A DNA stretch of 64,000 nucleotides from Mycolicibacterium duvalii. Lineage in GTDB: Bacteria > Actinomycetota > Actinomycetes > Mycobacteriales > Mycobacteriaceae. The notes beneath the pieces were generated by a model. The model was given only the letters and a program-made list of their open reading frames with translations. It did not search any database and was not told the DNA's origin. This document shows, piece after piece, positions 1 to 12,411 of the stretch; within the stretch, counting starts at the first letter, position 1; each line of letters begins with the position of its first letter. The stretch spans positions 682,001 to 746,000 of the forward strand of contig NZ_AP022563.1 in NCBI RefSeq assembly GCF_010726645.1, read 5' to 3'. Made by a program: the position numbers and the translations under genes.

Positions 1-1
1 C

Positions 2-1420
2 GCGTTGGGCCTGTTGTCGTGGATGTACGGCCGCGAGCTCGAGCACAGCGAGGCGTTCATCCGCGAGAAGTTCGCACGCAAGCCCGAGATCGCCGAGGCC
101 AACGTGCTGGCGCTGAAGGCGGGCTGGAACTACGGCGAGACCACCGAGGCGTTCGGCACCACCTACGAGGTCGCGCCCGCCAAGCTCAAAACCGGTGAGT
201 ACCGCCAGATCTCGGGTAACACGGCACTGGCCTACGGCCTGGTGACGGCCGGTCAGCTGGCCGACCTGCAGGTGGTGCTCGGGACCTATCCGATCACCCC
301 CGCATCGGACATCCTGCACGAGCTGTCCAAGCACAAGAACTTCAACATCATGACGTTCCAGGCCGAGGACGAGATCGCCGGCATCGGCGCGGCCATCGGC
401 GCGTCCTACGGCGGCGCCCTCGGTGTCACCAGCACGTCGGGTCCGGGCATCTCGCTCAAGTCGGAGGCCATCGGGTTGGCCGTGATGACCGAACTGCCGT
501 TGATCGTCATCGACGTGCAGCGCGGCGGCCCCTCGACGGGTCTGCCGACCAAGACCGAGCAGGCCGACCTGTTGCAGGCGATGTTCGGCCGCAACGGCGA
601 GTCGCCCGTCGCGGTGCTGGCGCCACGCTCCCCGTCGGACTGCTTCGAGATCGCTGTGGAAGCTGCGCGGATCGCGATCAACTACCACACCCCGGTGATG
701 ATCCTGTCCGACGGTGCGATCGCCAACGGCTCGGAACCGTGGCGTATCCCTGACGTCAACAGCTACGAGGCCATCGAGCACACCTTCGCCAAGGAGGGGG
801 AGCCGTTCGCCCCCTACGCGCGTGACCCCGAGACGCTGGCCCGCCAGTTCGCCGTCCCCGGCACCCCGGGCCTGGCCCATCGCATCGGTGGCCTGGAGTC
901 GGCGAACGGATCGGGCAACATCTCCTACGAGCCGAAGAACCACGACCTGATGGTGCGGTTGCGGCAGGAGAAGGTCGCCGGAATCGCCGTGGCCGATCTC
1001 GAGGTCGACGACCCGACCGGCGATGCCGAGCTGCTCATGCTCGGCTGGGGCAGCAGCTACGGCCCGATCGGCGAAGCCTGCCGGCGTGCACGCCGGCAAG
1101 GCGTCAAGGTCGCCCACGCGCAGCTGCGTCACCTCAACCCGTTCCCGGCCAACCTCGGCGAAGTGCTGACCAAGTACTCAAAGGTCGTGGTGCCGGAGAT
1201 GAACCTCGGTCAGCTGGCGTTACTGCTGCGGGGTCGCTACCTCGTCGACGTGCAGTCGGTGACCAAGGTGGAAGGCATGGCCTTCCTCGCCGACGAGGTC
1301 GAGGGCATCATCGATGCAGCGCTCGACGGGACGCTCGGTGACAAGGAAAACGAGAAAGCCAAGTTCGCGCGCCTGGCAGCGGCCACCGTCGAGGTGCCTG
1401 CCGCGACGGTAGACGCATGA
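2..1420 (+). CDS. korA: 2-oxoglutarate:ferredoxin oxidoreductase, alpha subunit (3' part)
   Basis: Alpha subunit of the CoA-dependent 2-oxoacid:ferredoxin oxidoreductase that oxidises 2-oxoglutarate to succinyl-CoA, the oxygen-tolerant KOR that mycobacteria use beside the TCA dehydrogenases. The gene enters from the left edge in frame. Mycobacterial KorA is about 650 residues with an N-terminal gamma-type domain, so roughly 180 residues lie outside the window. The visible 471 residues hold the pyrimidine-binding alpha domain with YPITP at about 95-99, the glycine-rich TSTSGPGISLKSEA stretch, RGGPSTGLPTKTEQ, and the C-terminal transketolase-like domain. korB follows after 28 bases, so the two are co-transcribed. 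The TTG at position 5 lies inside the gene and is not the start. Confidence 0.93.
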   Translation, partial: ALGLLSWMYGRELEHSEAFIREKFARKPEIAEANVLALKAGWNYGETTEAFGTTYEVAPAKLKTGEYRQISGNTALAYGLVTAGQLADLQVVLGTYPITPASDILHELSKHKNFNIMTFQAEDEIAGIGAAIGASYGGALGVTSTSGPGISLKSEAIGLAVMTELPLIVIDVQRGGPSTGLPTKTEQADLLQAMFGRNGESPVAVLAPRSPSDCFEIAVEAARIAINYHTPVMILSDGAIANGSEPWRIPDVNSYEAIEHTFAKEGEPFAPYARDPETLARQFAVPGTPGLAHRIGGLESANGSGNISYEPKNHDLMVRLRQEKVAGIAVADLEVDDPTGDAELLMLGWGSSYGPIGEACRRARRQGVKVAHAQLRHLNPFPANLGEVLTKYSKVVVPEMNLGQLALLLRGRYLVDVQSVTKVEGMAFLADEVEGIIDAALDGTLGDKENEKAKFARLAAATVEVPAATVDA

Positions 1421-1448
1421 CCCACGAGCGCTTGCGGGAGGAGCCGAA

Positions 1449-2534
1449 ATGACTGATGTGATCGGTCACGACCATCGAGACCTGGGCCTGACGCCGCTGA
1501 GCAAGACCGCTCTGGTCCCGACGACCGACCAGCCGCAGAAGGGCAAGGACTTCACCAGCGACCAGGAGGTGCGCTGGTGCCCCGGCTGCGGTGACTACGT
1601 CATCCTCAACACCATCCGCAACTTCTTGCCCGAGCTGGGATTGCGCCGCGAGAACATCGCGTTCGTCAGCGGGATCGGCTGCTCCAGCCGTTTCCCGTAT
1701 TACCTGGAGACCTACGGTTTCCACTCGATCCACGGGCGCGCGCCGACGATCGCGACCGGTCTGGCGCTGGCGCGCCCCGACCTGTCGGTGTGGGTCGTCA
1801 CCGGCGACGGCGACTCGCTGTCGATCGGCGGCAACCACCTGATCCACGCGCTGCGCCGCAACGTCAACATCACGATCCTGCTGTTCAACAACCGGATCTA
1901 CGGGTTGACCAAGGGCCAGTACTCACCGACCTCCGAGGTCGGCAAGGTCACCAAGTCCACACCGATGGGCTCGCTGGATCATCCCTTCAACCCTGTGTCG
2001 TTGGCACTGGGGTCGGAGGCCACGTTCGTCGGGCGTGCGCTGGATTCCGACCGCAAGGGCCTGACCGAGGTGTTGCGCGCCGCTGCCGCGCACCGCGGCG
2101 CCGCGCTGGTCGAGATCCTGCAGGACTGCCCGATCTTCAACGACGGTTCGTTCGATGCGCTGCGCAAGGAGGGCGCCGAGGACCGCCTGATCAACCTCGC
2201 CCACGGTGAGCCGATCACCTTCGGCGCTGACGGCGGGTACTGCGTGGTCAAGTCCGGCTACGGGCTCGAGGTCGCCAAGACCGCCGACGTGTCCGCCGAC
2301 CAGATCGTGATCCACGACGCGCACCTGGCGGATCCCGCATACGCCTTCGCGCTGTCCCGGTTGTCGGAGCAGAACCTCGACCACATGGTGATGGGCATCT
2401 TCCGCCAGGTCAGCAAGCCCACCTACGACGACGCCGCCCGCGACCAGATCGCTTCGGCACGCGACGCCAAACCGCACGACACGGCGGCGCTCCAGGCGCT
2501 CCTGCGCGGCAAAGACACGTGGACTGTCGACTGA
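1449..2534 (+). CDS. korB: 2-oxoglutarate:ferredoxin oxidoreductase, beta subunit
   Basis: Thiamine-diphosphate-binding beta subunit, 361 residues, partner of the preceding KorA. RWCPGCGDY near residues 42-50 is the family's N-terminal signature. GDGDSLSIGGNH with the downstream NNRIYGLTKGQ forms the ThDP/Mg site. A strong Shine-Dalgarno (GGGAGGAG, 1436-1443) sits 5 bases before the ATG and fixes the start. No four-cysteine ferredoxin cluster motif is seen beyond the N-terminal cysteines, as expected for the two-subunit actinobacterial enzyme. The subunits together feed low-potential electrons to ferredoxin in the cytoplasm. Confidence 0.95.
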   Translation: MTDVIGHDHRDLGLTPLSKTALVPTTDQPQKGKDFTSDQEVRWCPGCGDYVILNTIRNFLPELGLRRENIAFVSGIGCSSRFPYYLETYGFHSIHGRAPTIATGLALARPDLSVWVVTGDGDSLSIGGNHLIHALRRNVNITILLFNNRIYGLTKGQYSPTSEVGKVTKSTPMGSLDHPFNPVSLALGSEATFVGRALDSDRKGLTEVLRAAAAHRGAALVEILQDCPIFNDGSFDALRKEGAEDRLINLAHGEPITFGADGGYCVVKSGYGLEVAKTADVSADQIVIHDAHLADPAYAFALSRLSEQNLDHMVMGIFRQVSKPTYDDAARDQIASARDAKPHDTAALQALLRGKDTWTVD

Positions 2535-2565
2535 GCAGCTGCCCTCGATGATGTGGCCGGTGGGT

Positions 2566-2571
2566 TAACGT
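2566..2571 (+). promoter_or_regulatory. -10 box of leaderless mobA promoter
   Basis: TAACGT lies exactly 6 bases before the GTG start of mobA. This TANNNT-N6-GTG layout is the known mycobacterial leaderless arrangement, with transcription starting at the first base of the start codon. Confidence 0.6.
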
Positions 2572-2577
2572 CACCTT

Positions 2578-3192
2578 GTGACGACCTCACCGCCGTTGGC
2601 CGCTTTGGTGTTGGCCGGGGGCGCCTCCCGCCGGATGGGGCGCGACAAGGCCACCTTGCCTGTGGCCGGCCCGTCGGGCACCACCACGATGGTCGAACGG
2701 ATCGTCGACGTCGTCGCCACCCGCTGTGCCCCGGTCTTCGTGGTCGCCGCGCCGGGACAGGCACTGCCCGAGCTACCGGACGCGACGATCCTGCGGGACC
2801 AGGTGGCCGGAGTAGGGCCGCTGCTGGCCACCGGCCGCGGGCTGCGTGCCGCCGCCGATGCGGGTGTCGAGTACGCCTTCGTCTGCGCCGTCGACATGCC
2901 CCGGCTCACCGCCGACGTGATCGACATTCTCGCCGGGCCGGCGCACCGGCTGGGTGTCGACGTCGTCCTGCCCTGGGACGGACGTGACCACTTCCTGGCC
3001 GGCGTCTACCGCACTGCGCTGAGCGCCACGGTGAGCGCTCTCATCGATGCCGGTCACCGCAGCATGCGCGCGCTGGTCGACCGCGTCGACACCCAGCGCA
3101 TCGTTTTGGCCGAGCAGGCCGCCTTGACCAACGTCAATACCGCCGACGAGTTCGCGGCCCTCGAACCTCCTGCACTGCGCCAGCAAATGTGA
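2578..3192 (+). CDS. mobA: Molybdenum cofactor guanylyltransferase
   Basis: Transfers GMP from GTP to molybdopterin to make the guanine dinucleotide cofactor (MGD). The 204-residue protein opens with [20 protein letters not shown], the nucleotidyltransferase loop with the conserved LAGG, RRMG and DK residues. CAVDMPRL (about residues 102-109) supplies the metal-binding aspartate. Length and motifs fit the family. GTG is chosen because it begins the conserved domain and is placed for leaderless transcription behind TAACGT. It could act on a related nucleotidyl substrate, but MobA is the best reading, and mobA is in the same place in M. tuberculosis (Rv2453c). Confidence 0.88.
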   Translation: MTTSPPLAALVLAGGASRRMGRDKATLPVAGPSGTTTMVERIVDVVATRCAPVFVVAAPGQALPELPDATILRDQVAGVGPLLATGRGLRAAADAGVEYAFVCAVDMPRLTADVIDILAGPAHRLGVDVVLPWDGRDHFLAGVYRTALSATVSALIDAGHRSMRALVDRVDTQRIVLAEQAALTNVNTADEFAALEPPALRQQM

Positions 3193-4459
<1,267 letters not shown>

Positions 4460-4474
4460 CCTCAGCAGACACTG

Positions 4475-4514
4475 CGAGAAGGCGGTGCCGGCATTCTGCC
4501 GGCACCGCCTCTCG
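4475..4514 (+). terminator. Intrinsic terminator between the rpf genes
   Basis: GGCGGTGCCGGC (4481-4492) and GCCGGCACCGCC (4498-4509) are perfect 12-base inverted arms around the loop ATTCT. The outer CGAGA/TCTCG pairs extend the stem to about 17 bp with a one-base bulge. There is no long U tract, as is usual in mycobacteria. Confidence 0.75.
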
Positions 4515-4575
4515 TCTCTCAGGGGTCTCTTACGCCAGATAAGTAACGCCTAAAACTTTCGCCACGCAGGTAACA

Positions 4576-4591
4576 GGTGATGTGGGTCACC
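4576..4591. promoter_or_regulatory. CRP-like palindrome upstream of second rpf
   Basis: GGTGATGTGGGTCACC is a GGTGA-N6-TCACC palindrome 87 bases before the second rpf start. The spacing of the half sites matches CRP-family operators and the site at 3723-3738. Overlapping GTAAC-type elements (4571-4575) could instead be part of another regulator's site. Confidence 0.5.
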
Positions 4592-4617
4592 CGACAGACC
4601 GGATAACCGCAACGTGA

Positions 4618-6337
<1,720 letters not shown>

Positions 6338-6418
6338 GCAGCGACTGTATCGAGGCGGCCCCGCCAGCACGCGGTCGCGTCGCGTCAACTCCGGGCAGCA
6401 GTGTGTTACGACATTCGG

Positions 6419-8446
6419 GTGCCTCCCGCTGACGAAGATCCCGCCGCGAGAACGTCGCCGACAGCCTTGCCGGCGCCCTTTCACGACCTCGACGACTTCC
6501 TCGCCCTGCCGCGGGTGTCCGGGCTCGCGGTGTCTGCCGACGGCACCCGTGTGGTCACCACGGTGTCCGAGCTCAACGACAAGCGCACCGAATTCGTCAG
6601 CGCCGTATGGGAACTCGACCCCGAAGGGCAACGGTCGGCCCGTCGGCTGACCTACGGCATCAAGGGTGAGTCGGCGCCGGAGTTCACCGTCGACAACGAC
6701 CTGTTGTTCCTCGCGGTGCGGCCCGGCCCGGATGACGACGCCCCACCGCGCTCGGTCTGGCGGCTGCCCGCCGGCGGCGGGGAAGCCGCCGAGCTGATCA
6801 CCTTTCCCGGCGGGGCGGACCGGGTCCTGTCGGCGCGCGCCGCGACGACCACGGTGCTGGGCGCCTCGATGCTGACCTTGGCGGACACCGTCGACGACGA
6901 CCGACGACTGCGCACCCTGCGCAAGGACACCAAGGTCTCGGCGCTGCTCCACACCGGCTACCCGGTGCGGTACTGGGATCACGACCTCGGGCCGGGGCAG
7001 GCCCACCTGTTCGCCGACGACGGGGCTGCCGAAGCCCGTCACCTCACACCGCATCCCGGTGATGCGCTGCGGGAGGCCGACATCGACCTCAGTCGCGACG
7101 GCGCCTTCCTCGTGACGACGTGGCGACAGCCGGCGCCGCGCGGAGGGCGGCGCAGCGTTCTGGTGCGCATCGACGTCGACAGCGCCCGCCGCACCACGGT
7201 GGCCGACGATCCCGACGCCGACCTGGGCACTCCGGCCATCTCACCGGACGGACGGTCGGTGGCCTACCTGCGGGAGACGTTGTCCACCCCGCAGAGCGTG
7301 CCGCGGATCACGTTGTGGCTCAAACACTTCGACGGGCACGCTGTCGAGCTGACCGGCGCCTGGGACCGTTGGCCCACGTCAGTGACGTGGAGCTGTGACG
7401 GCTCGTCGTTGCTCGTGACCGCCGACGACAACGGGCGCGGGCCGATCTTCGTCGTCGACCCGTCCGGCCCGGAGGTGCGCGCACTGGTCGCCGACGACTA
7501 CACCTACACCGATGTGCGCGCAGCCCCGGGCGGGGTGGTGTACGCGCTGCGCAGTTCCTATCTCGCGCCGCCGCACCCGGTGCGTATCGATCCCGACGGC
7601 TCGGTCGCGGTGCTGCCGTGTGTCGATATGCCCGCCATCCCCGGCGCGTTGGAGGAGGTCACCGCCCGGACGGCCGATGGACACACCGTCCGGTCCTGGC
7701 TGGCGCTGCCGCGCGACGACGCTCCGGCACCACTGCTGGTGTGGATCCACGGCGGACCGTTGGCCAGTTGGAATGCCTGGCACTGGCGGTGGAACCCCTG
7801 GGTGATGGTGGCCGCGGGCTACGCGGTGCTGTTGCCCGATCCTGCGCTGTCGACCGGGTACGGTCAGCACTTCATCCAACGGGGTTGGGGCGCCTGGGGG
7901 GCGGCCCCGTATACGGACGTGATGGCGGCCACCGACGCCGCCTGCGCGCACCCGAAGGTCGACGCGCGCCGCGCCGCGGCGATGGGCGGATCGTTCGGCG
8001 GCTATCTGGCCAACTGGATCGCCGGGCACACCGACCGCTTCTGCGCGATCGTGACCCACGCCAGTCTGTGGGCGCTCGACCAGTTCGGCGCGACCACCGA
8101 CGGCGCGTACTGGTGGGCGCGGGAGATGACGCCGGAGATGACCGCGGCGAACTCGCCGCACCGCTTCGTCTCCGACATCGTCACCCCGATGCTGGTCATC
8201 CACGGTGACAAGGACTACCGGGTTCCGATCGGCGAGGCGCTGAGGCTCTGGTACGAACTGCTCAGCGCCTCGGGATTGCCCGCAGCCGACGATGGCAGCA
8301 CCGAGCACCGGTTCCTGTACTTCCCGTCGGAGAATCACTGGGTGCTCAACCCGCAACATGCCAAGCTCTGGTATCAGACCGTGCTGGCGTTCCTGGCCCG
8401 TCACGTGCTCGGGCGGGACGGCGAGTGGCCCGAACTGCTCGGGTAA
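6419..8446 (+). CDS. S9 family peptidase (prolyl oligopeptidase / acylaminoacyl peptidase type)
   Basis: Serine peptidase of 675 residues with an N-terminal beta-propeller and a C-terminal alpha/beta hydrolase domain. Catalytic triad: Ser525 in GGSFGGY, Asp599 in HGDKDYRVP and His640 in SENHWV, all intact. HGGPLASWN (about 447-455) is the oxyanion-loop region. No signal peptide is seen, so it is probably cytoplasmic and trims short peptides or blocked N-termini. GTG at 6419 is the first plausible start after the divergent gene, and the open frame extends further upstream into that gene's antisense. No obvious ribosome-binding site precedes it. Confidence 0.87.
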   Translation: MPPADEDPAARTSPTALPAPFHDLDDFLALPRVSGLAVSADGTRVVTTVSELNDKRTEFVSAVWELDPEGQRSARRLTYGIKGESAPEFTVDNDLLFLAVRPGPDDDAPPRSVWRLPAGGGEAAELITFPGGADRVLSARAATTTVLGASMLTLADTVDDDRRLRTLRKDTKVSALLHTGYPVRYWDHDLGPGQAHLFADDGAAEARHLTPHPGDALREADIDLSRDGAFLVTTWRQPAPRGGRRSVLVRIDVDSARRTTVADDPDADLGTPAISPDGRSVAYLRETLSTPQSVPRITLWLKHFDGHAVELTGAWDRWPTSVTWSCDGSSLLVTADDNGRGPIFVVDPSGPEVRALVADDYTYTDVRAAPGGVVYALRSSYLAPPHPVRIDPDGSVAVLPCVDMPAIPGALEEVTARTADGHTVRSWLALPRDDAPAPLLVWIHGGPLASWNAWHWRWNPWVMVAAGYAVLLPDPALSTGYGQHFIQRGWGAWGAAPYTDVMAATDAACAHPKVDARRAAAMGGSFGGYLANWIAGHTDRFCAIVTHASLWALDQFGATTDGAYWWAREMTPEMTAANSPHRFVSDIVTPMLVIHGDKDYRVPIGEALRLWYELLSASGLPAADDGSTEHRFLYFPSENHWVLNPQHAKLWYQTVLAFLARHVLGRDGEWPELLG

Positions 8447-8449
8447 CGT
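8444..8449 (+). promoter_or_regulatory. -10 box of leaderless promoter for the Rv2449c-type gene
   Basis: TAACGT overlaps the peptidase stop codon and lies 6 bases before ATG 8456. The 12-base string TAACGTCGAATC recurs unchanged before the GTG at 36711. Confidence 0.55.
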
Positions 8450-8455
8450 CGAATC

Positions 8456-9715
8456 ATGGTTGATGCTGATCGCGAATTCGACATTGTCCTCTACGGCGCG
8501 ACCGGATTCGTCGGCAAGCTGACGGCCGAGTACCTCGCCACGACGGCCACCGGGCCCGGGGCGCGGATCGCGCTGGCCGGGCGCTCTGCCGACCGACTGC
8601 TCGCGGTCCGCGAATCGCTCGGCCCGCAGGCACAGTCCTGGCCGCTGATCACCGCCGATGCATCCCAGCCGTCCACGCTGGCCGACATGGCTGCCCGGAC
8701 CCAGGTCGTGGTCACCACCGTCGGACCGTATCTGCGCTACGGCGAACCGTTGGTGGCCGCGTGCGCGGCCGCCGGCACCGACTACGCCGACCTGACCGGC
8801 GAGACGCTGTTCATCCGGCGGTGCATCGACACCTACCACAAGCAGGCCCAGGACACCGGTGCGCGCATCGTGAACTCGTGTGGGTTCGACTCCATCCCCT
8901 CGGATCTGACCGTCTTCGCGCTGTACCGGCAGGCCCAGCGCGACGGCACCGGCGAGCTCGAGGACACCAACTTCGTCGTGCGGCGCTTCGCCGGGGGAGT
9001 GTCGGGCGGCACCGTGGCCTCGATGACCGAGCTGGCCCGCGAAGCCTCCCTGGATCCCGAGGCGCGCCGGCTGCTCAACGACCCGTACACGCTGACCCCG
9101 GACCGCGCCGCCGAGCCCGAACTCGGGGGACAACCCGACGCGCGGTGGCGCCGCGGCCGCGAGATCGCCCCGGAGCTCGACGGCTACTGGGTCGGCGCCT
9201 TCGCGATGGCGCTGCCCAACACGCGCATCGTGCGACGCACCAACGCGCTGCTGGACTATCCCTACGGCCGCCGCTTCGAATACGCCGAGCAGATGAGCGT
9301 CGGACGTTCGATCGCCGCGCCGGTGGCCGCGGCGATGGCCACCGGCGGCAACGTCGCGACGATGGGGCTGGGCAGCCGGTTCCTGAATCGGGTGCCCCGC
9401 GGGCTGCTGGAGCGGGTGCTGCCCAAGCCGGGAACCGGACCCAACGAACAAACCCGCGAACGCGGTCACTACACCGTCGAGACCTACACCACCACCTCCG
9501 GCGGCGCGCGCTACCGGGCGACGATGTCCCAGCAGGGCGATCCCGGCTACAAAGCCACCTCGGTGCTGCTCGCCGAAAGCGGGCTGGCCCTGGCGCTGGA
9601 CCGGGACAAGCTGTCTGACCTGCACGGAGTGCTGACCCCGGCGGCGGCGATGGGCGACGCGCTGCTGGAACGCCTGCCGGCGGCGGGGGTGTCGTTGGAG
9701 GTCTCTCGGCTCTGA
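8456..9715 (+). CDS. Saccharopine dehydrogenase-like reductase (Rv2449c / trans-acting enoyl reductase family)
   Basis: NAD(P)-dependent oxidoreductase of 419 residues. FDIVLYGATGFVGKLTAEYL (residues 6-25) is a Rossmann dinucleotide site, followed by AGRS for the adenine ribose. Later conserved blocks are TVGPYLRYGEPLV, ADLTGE and NSCGFDSIPSDL. This layout belongs to the mycobacterial saccharopine-dehydrogenase-like family that includes the trans-acting enoyl reductase of phthiocerol/phenolphthiocerol lipid synthesis. By position it matches M. tuberculosis Rv2449c, whose substrate is not established. It is unlikely to act on saccharopine. A hydrophobic patch around residues 284-300 may contact membrane or lipid. 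Confidence 0.85.
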   Translation: MVDADREFDIVLYGATGFVGKLTAEYLATTATGPGARIALAGRSADRLLAVRESLGPQAQSWPLITADASQPSTLADMAARTQVVVTTVGPYLRYGEPLVAACAAAGTDYADLTGETLFIRRCIDTYHKQAQDTGARIVNSCGFDSIPSDLTVFALYRQAQRDGTGELEDTNFVVRRFAGGVSGGTVASMTELAREASLDPEARRLLNDPYTLTPDRAAEPELGGQPDARWRRGREIAPELDGYWVGAFAMALPNTRIVRRTNALLDYPYGRRFEYAEQMSVGRSIAAPVAAAMATGGNVATMGLGSRFLNRVPRGLLERVLPKPGTGPNEQTRERGHYTVETYTTTSGGARYRATMSQQGDPGYKATSVLLAESGLALALDRDKLSDLHGVLTPAAAMGDALLERLPAAGVSLEVSRL

Positions 9716-9729
9716 CCGCGCCGCCTTCC

Positions 9730-9735
9730 TAGAAT
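9730..9735 (+). promoter_or_regulatory. -10 box of leaderless valS promoter
   Basis: TAGAAT, a very good match to TANNNT, lies 6 bases before the GTG start of valS. The message is therefore predicted to be leaderless. Confidence 0.65.
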
Positions 9736-9741
9736 GGCTCG

Positions 9742-12411
9742 GTGACCTCCCAGCCTCTCACCAATCCCGGTCTCGACGCCCTGCCCAAGACATGGGAGCC
9801 GGCGGCGGTGGAAACCGGGCTCTACGACGGCTGGGTGCAGGCCGGATATTTCACCGCCGACCCCGGCAGCGCCAAACCGGCCTACTCCATCGTGCTGCCA
9901 CCGCCCAACGTCACGGGCAGCCTGCACATGGGCCACGCGCTGGACCACACGCTGATGGATGCGCTGACCCGGCGCAAGCGGATGCAGGGGTATGAGGTGT
10001 TGTGGCTGCCCGGCATGGACCACGCGGGCATCGCCACCCAAACCGTGGTGGAGAAGCAACTCGCCGTGGACGGCAAGACCAAAGAGGATTTCGGTCGCGA
10101 GCTGTTCATCGAGAAGGTGTGGGACTGGAAGCGCGAGTCCGGCGGCACCATCGGTGCCCAGATGCGGCGCCTCGGCGACGGGGTCGACTGGAGCCGCGAC
10201 CGCTTCACCATGGACGAAACGCTCTCGCGGGCGGTGCGCACCATCTTCAAACGGCTCTTCGACGCGGGGCTGATCTACCAGGCCGAGCGATTGGTGAACT
10301 GGTCACCGGTGCTGCAGACCGCGATCTCGGACCTCGAGGTGAAATACGAGGACGTCGAGGGCGAACTGGTGTCGTTCCGCTACGGCGCACTGTCCGACGC
10401 CGAACCCCACATCGTGGTGGCCACCACCCGGCTGGAAACGATGCTCGGCGACACCGCGATCGCAGTGCACCCCGATGACGACCGCTACCGCCATCTGGTC
10501 GGGCAGACGCTGCCGCACCCGTTTCTGGATCGTCGCATCAGCATTGTTGCCGACGAGCACGTCGACCCCGAATTCGGTACCGGCGCAGTCAAAGTCACGC
10601 CCGCGCACGACCCGAACGACTTCGAGATCGGGCTGCGGCACCAGCTGCCGATGCCGTCGATCCTCGACACCAAGGGCCGCATCACCGACACCGGAACCCG
10701 TTTCGACGGGATGGACCGGTTCGAGGCGCGGGTCGCGGTGCGGGAGGCGCTGGCCGCCGAGGGGCGCATCGTCGCCGAAAAACGCCCCTATCTGCACAGC
10801 GTGGGCCACTCCGAGCGCAGCGGTGAACCGATCGAGCCACGGCTGAGCCTGCAGTGGTGGGTCAAGGTGGAAGCTCTGGCCAAGGCTGCCGGTGACGCAG
10901 TCCGCAACGGTGACACCGTGATTCACCCGGCCAGCCTGGAACCGCGGTGGTTCGGATGGGTCGACAACATGCACGACTGGTGCATCTCGCGGCAGCTGTG
11001 GTGGGGTCACCGCATCCCGATCTGGCACGGGCCCGATGGCCAGATCGCCTGTGTCGGACCGGATGAAACCCCGCCGGACGGGTGGGAACAGGACCCCGAC
11101 GTGCTCGACACGTGGTTCAGTTCCGCGCTGTGGCCGTTCTCGACGATGGGGTGGCCCGACCGCACCCCCGAGCTGGAGAAGTTCTATCCCACCACGGTGC
11201 TCGTCACCGGCTACGACATCCTGTTCTTCTGGGTGGCGCGGATGATGATGTTCGGCACCTTCGTCGGCAACGACCCGGCGATCACCGGCGATGGGTCGGG
11301 CCCGGACGCTCGACCTCGGGTGCCCTTCGAGAACGTGTTCCTGCACGGGCTGATCCGCGACGAGCACGGCCGCAAGATGAGCAAGTCGCGCGGCAACGGG
11401 ATCGATCCGCTGGACTGGGTGGAGAAGTTCGGAGCGGACGCGCTGCGGTTCACCCTGGCCCGTGGTGCCAGCCCCGGCGGCGACCTGTCCATCGGCGAGG
11501 ACCATGCGCGTGCGTCGCGTAACTTCGCCACCAAGCTGTTCAACGCCACGCGATTCGCCTTGCTCAACGGCGCCGCCCCGGCGCCGCTGCCGCCGCTGGA
11601 ACAACTCACCGACGCCGACCGCTGGATTCTCGGCCGGCTGGAAGAGGTTCGTGCCGAGGTTGATTCGGCCTTCGAGGGATACGAGTTCAGCCGGGCGTGC
11701 GAGGCGCTCTATCACTTCGCGTGGGACGAGTTCTGCGACTGGTACGTCGAGTTGGCCAAAGTTCAGCTCGGACAAGACATCTCTCACACGACCGCGGTGT
11801 TGGCGGCCGTGCTGGACACGCTGCTCAAACTGCTGCACCCGGTGATGCCGTTCGTCACCGAGGTGCTGTGGAAGACCCTGACCGGAGGCGAGTCGCTGGT
11901 CATCGCCGACTGGCCCGAACCCAGCGGCATCACCGTCGATCCGGCTGCGGCGCAACGCGTGACCGACATGCAGAAGCTGATCACCGAGGTGCGGCGGTTC
12001 CGCAGCGATCAGGGGCTGGCCGATCGCCAGCGGGTGCCGGCGCGGCTGTCCGAGATCACTGCGGCTGGTCTGGACAGCCACGTGCCGGCGATCAGCGCCC
12101 TGGCCTGGCTGACCCCGCCTTCGGCGGACTTCTCCGCATCGGCCGCGGTCGAGGTGCGGCTGTCGGACGCCACCGTGGTGGTCGAGGTCGACACCTCCGG
12201 CACCGTCGACGTCGCCGCCGAGCGGCGACGGCTGGAAAAGGACCTGGCCGCCGCGCAGAAGGAACTGGCGGGCACCTCGGCGAAACTGGGCAACGACGCG
12301 TTCCTGGCCAAGGCGCCGGCCGACGTCGTCGACAAGATCCGCGCCCGCCAGCAGGTGGCCGACGAGGAAGTCGCGCGGATCACGGCACGCCTGGCTGCGC
12401 TGCGGGAATGA
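9742..12411 (+). CDS. valS: Valyl-tRNA synthetase
   Basis: Class I aminoacyl-tRNA synthetase charging tRNA-Val, 889 residues, normal length. HMGH (62-65, the HIGH site) lies in [20 protein letters not shown] is at about 545-549. The CP1 editing domain sits between them, the anticodon-binding domain covers about 610-780, and a C-terminal arginine/lysine-rich coiled coil (about 815-885) is typical of ValRS. The GTG start is set by the TAGAAT leaderless promoter. The stop overlaps the folC start (ATGA), so translation of the two is coupled. Confidence 0.97.
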   Translation: MTSQPLTNPGLDALPKTWEPAAVETGLYDGWVQAGYFTADPGSAKPAYSIVLPPPNVTGSLHMGHALDHTLMDALTRRKRMQGYEVLWLPGMDHAGIATQTVVEKQLAVDGKTKEDFGRELFIEKVWDWKRESGGTIGAQMRRLGDGVDWSRDRFTMDETLSRAVRTIFKRLFDAGLIYQAERLVNWSPVLQTAISDLEVKYEDVEGELVSFRYGALSDAEPHIVVATTRLETMLGDTAIAVHPDDDRYRHLVGQTLPHPFLDRRISIVADEHVDPEFGTGAVKVTPAHDPNDFEIGLRHQLPMPSILDTKGRITDTGTRFDGMDRFEARVAVREALAAEGRIVAEKRPYLHSVGHSERSGEPIEPRLSLQWWVKVEALAKAAGDAVRNGDTVIHPASLEPRWFGWVDNMHDWCISRQLWWGHRIPIWHGPDGQIACVGPDETPPDGWEQDPDVLDTWFSSALWPFSTMGWPDRTPELEKFYPTTVLVTGYDILFFWVARMMMFGTFVGNDPAITGDGSGPDARPRVPFENVFLHGLIRDEHGRKMSKSRGNGIDPLDWVEKFGADALRFTLARGASPGGDLSIGEDHARASRNFATKLFNATRFALLNGAAPAPLPPLEQLTDADRWILGRLEEVRAEVDSAFEGYEFSRACEALYHFAWDEFCDWYVELAKVQLGQDISHTTAVLAAVLDTLLKLLHPVMPFVTEVLWKTLTGGESLVIADWPEPSGITVDPAAAQRVTDMQKLITEVRRFRSDQGLADRQRVPARLSEITAAGLDSHVPAISALAWLTPPSADFSASAAVEVRLSDATVVVEVDTSGTVDVAAERRRLEKDLAAAQKELAGTSAKLGNDAFLAKAPADVVDKIRARQQVADEEVARITARLAALRE

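Noticed and set aside
4571..4591. MtrA-type binding site before the second rpf
   Set aside because: GTAAC/GTCAC-like elements are present but the spacing does not clearly fit; the CRP-like palindrome is a better explanation.
7379..9625. 748-codon minus-strand frame opposite the S9 peptidase and reductase genes
   Set aside because: No recognisable motif, and both plus-strand genes are complete with catalytic residues.
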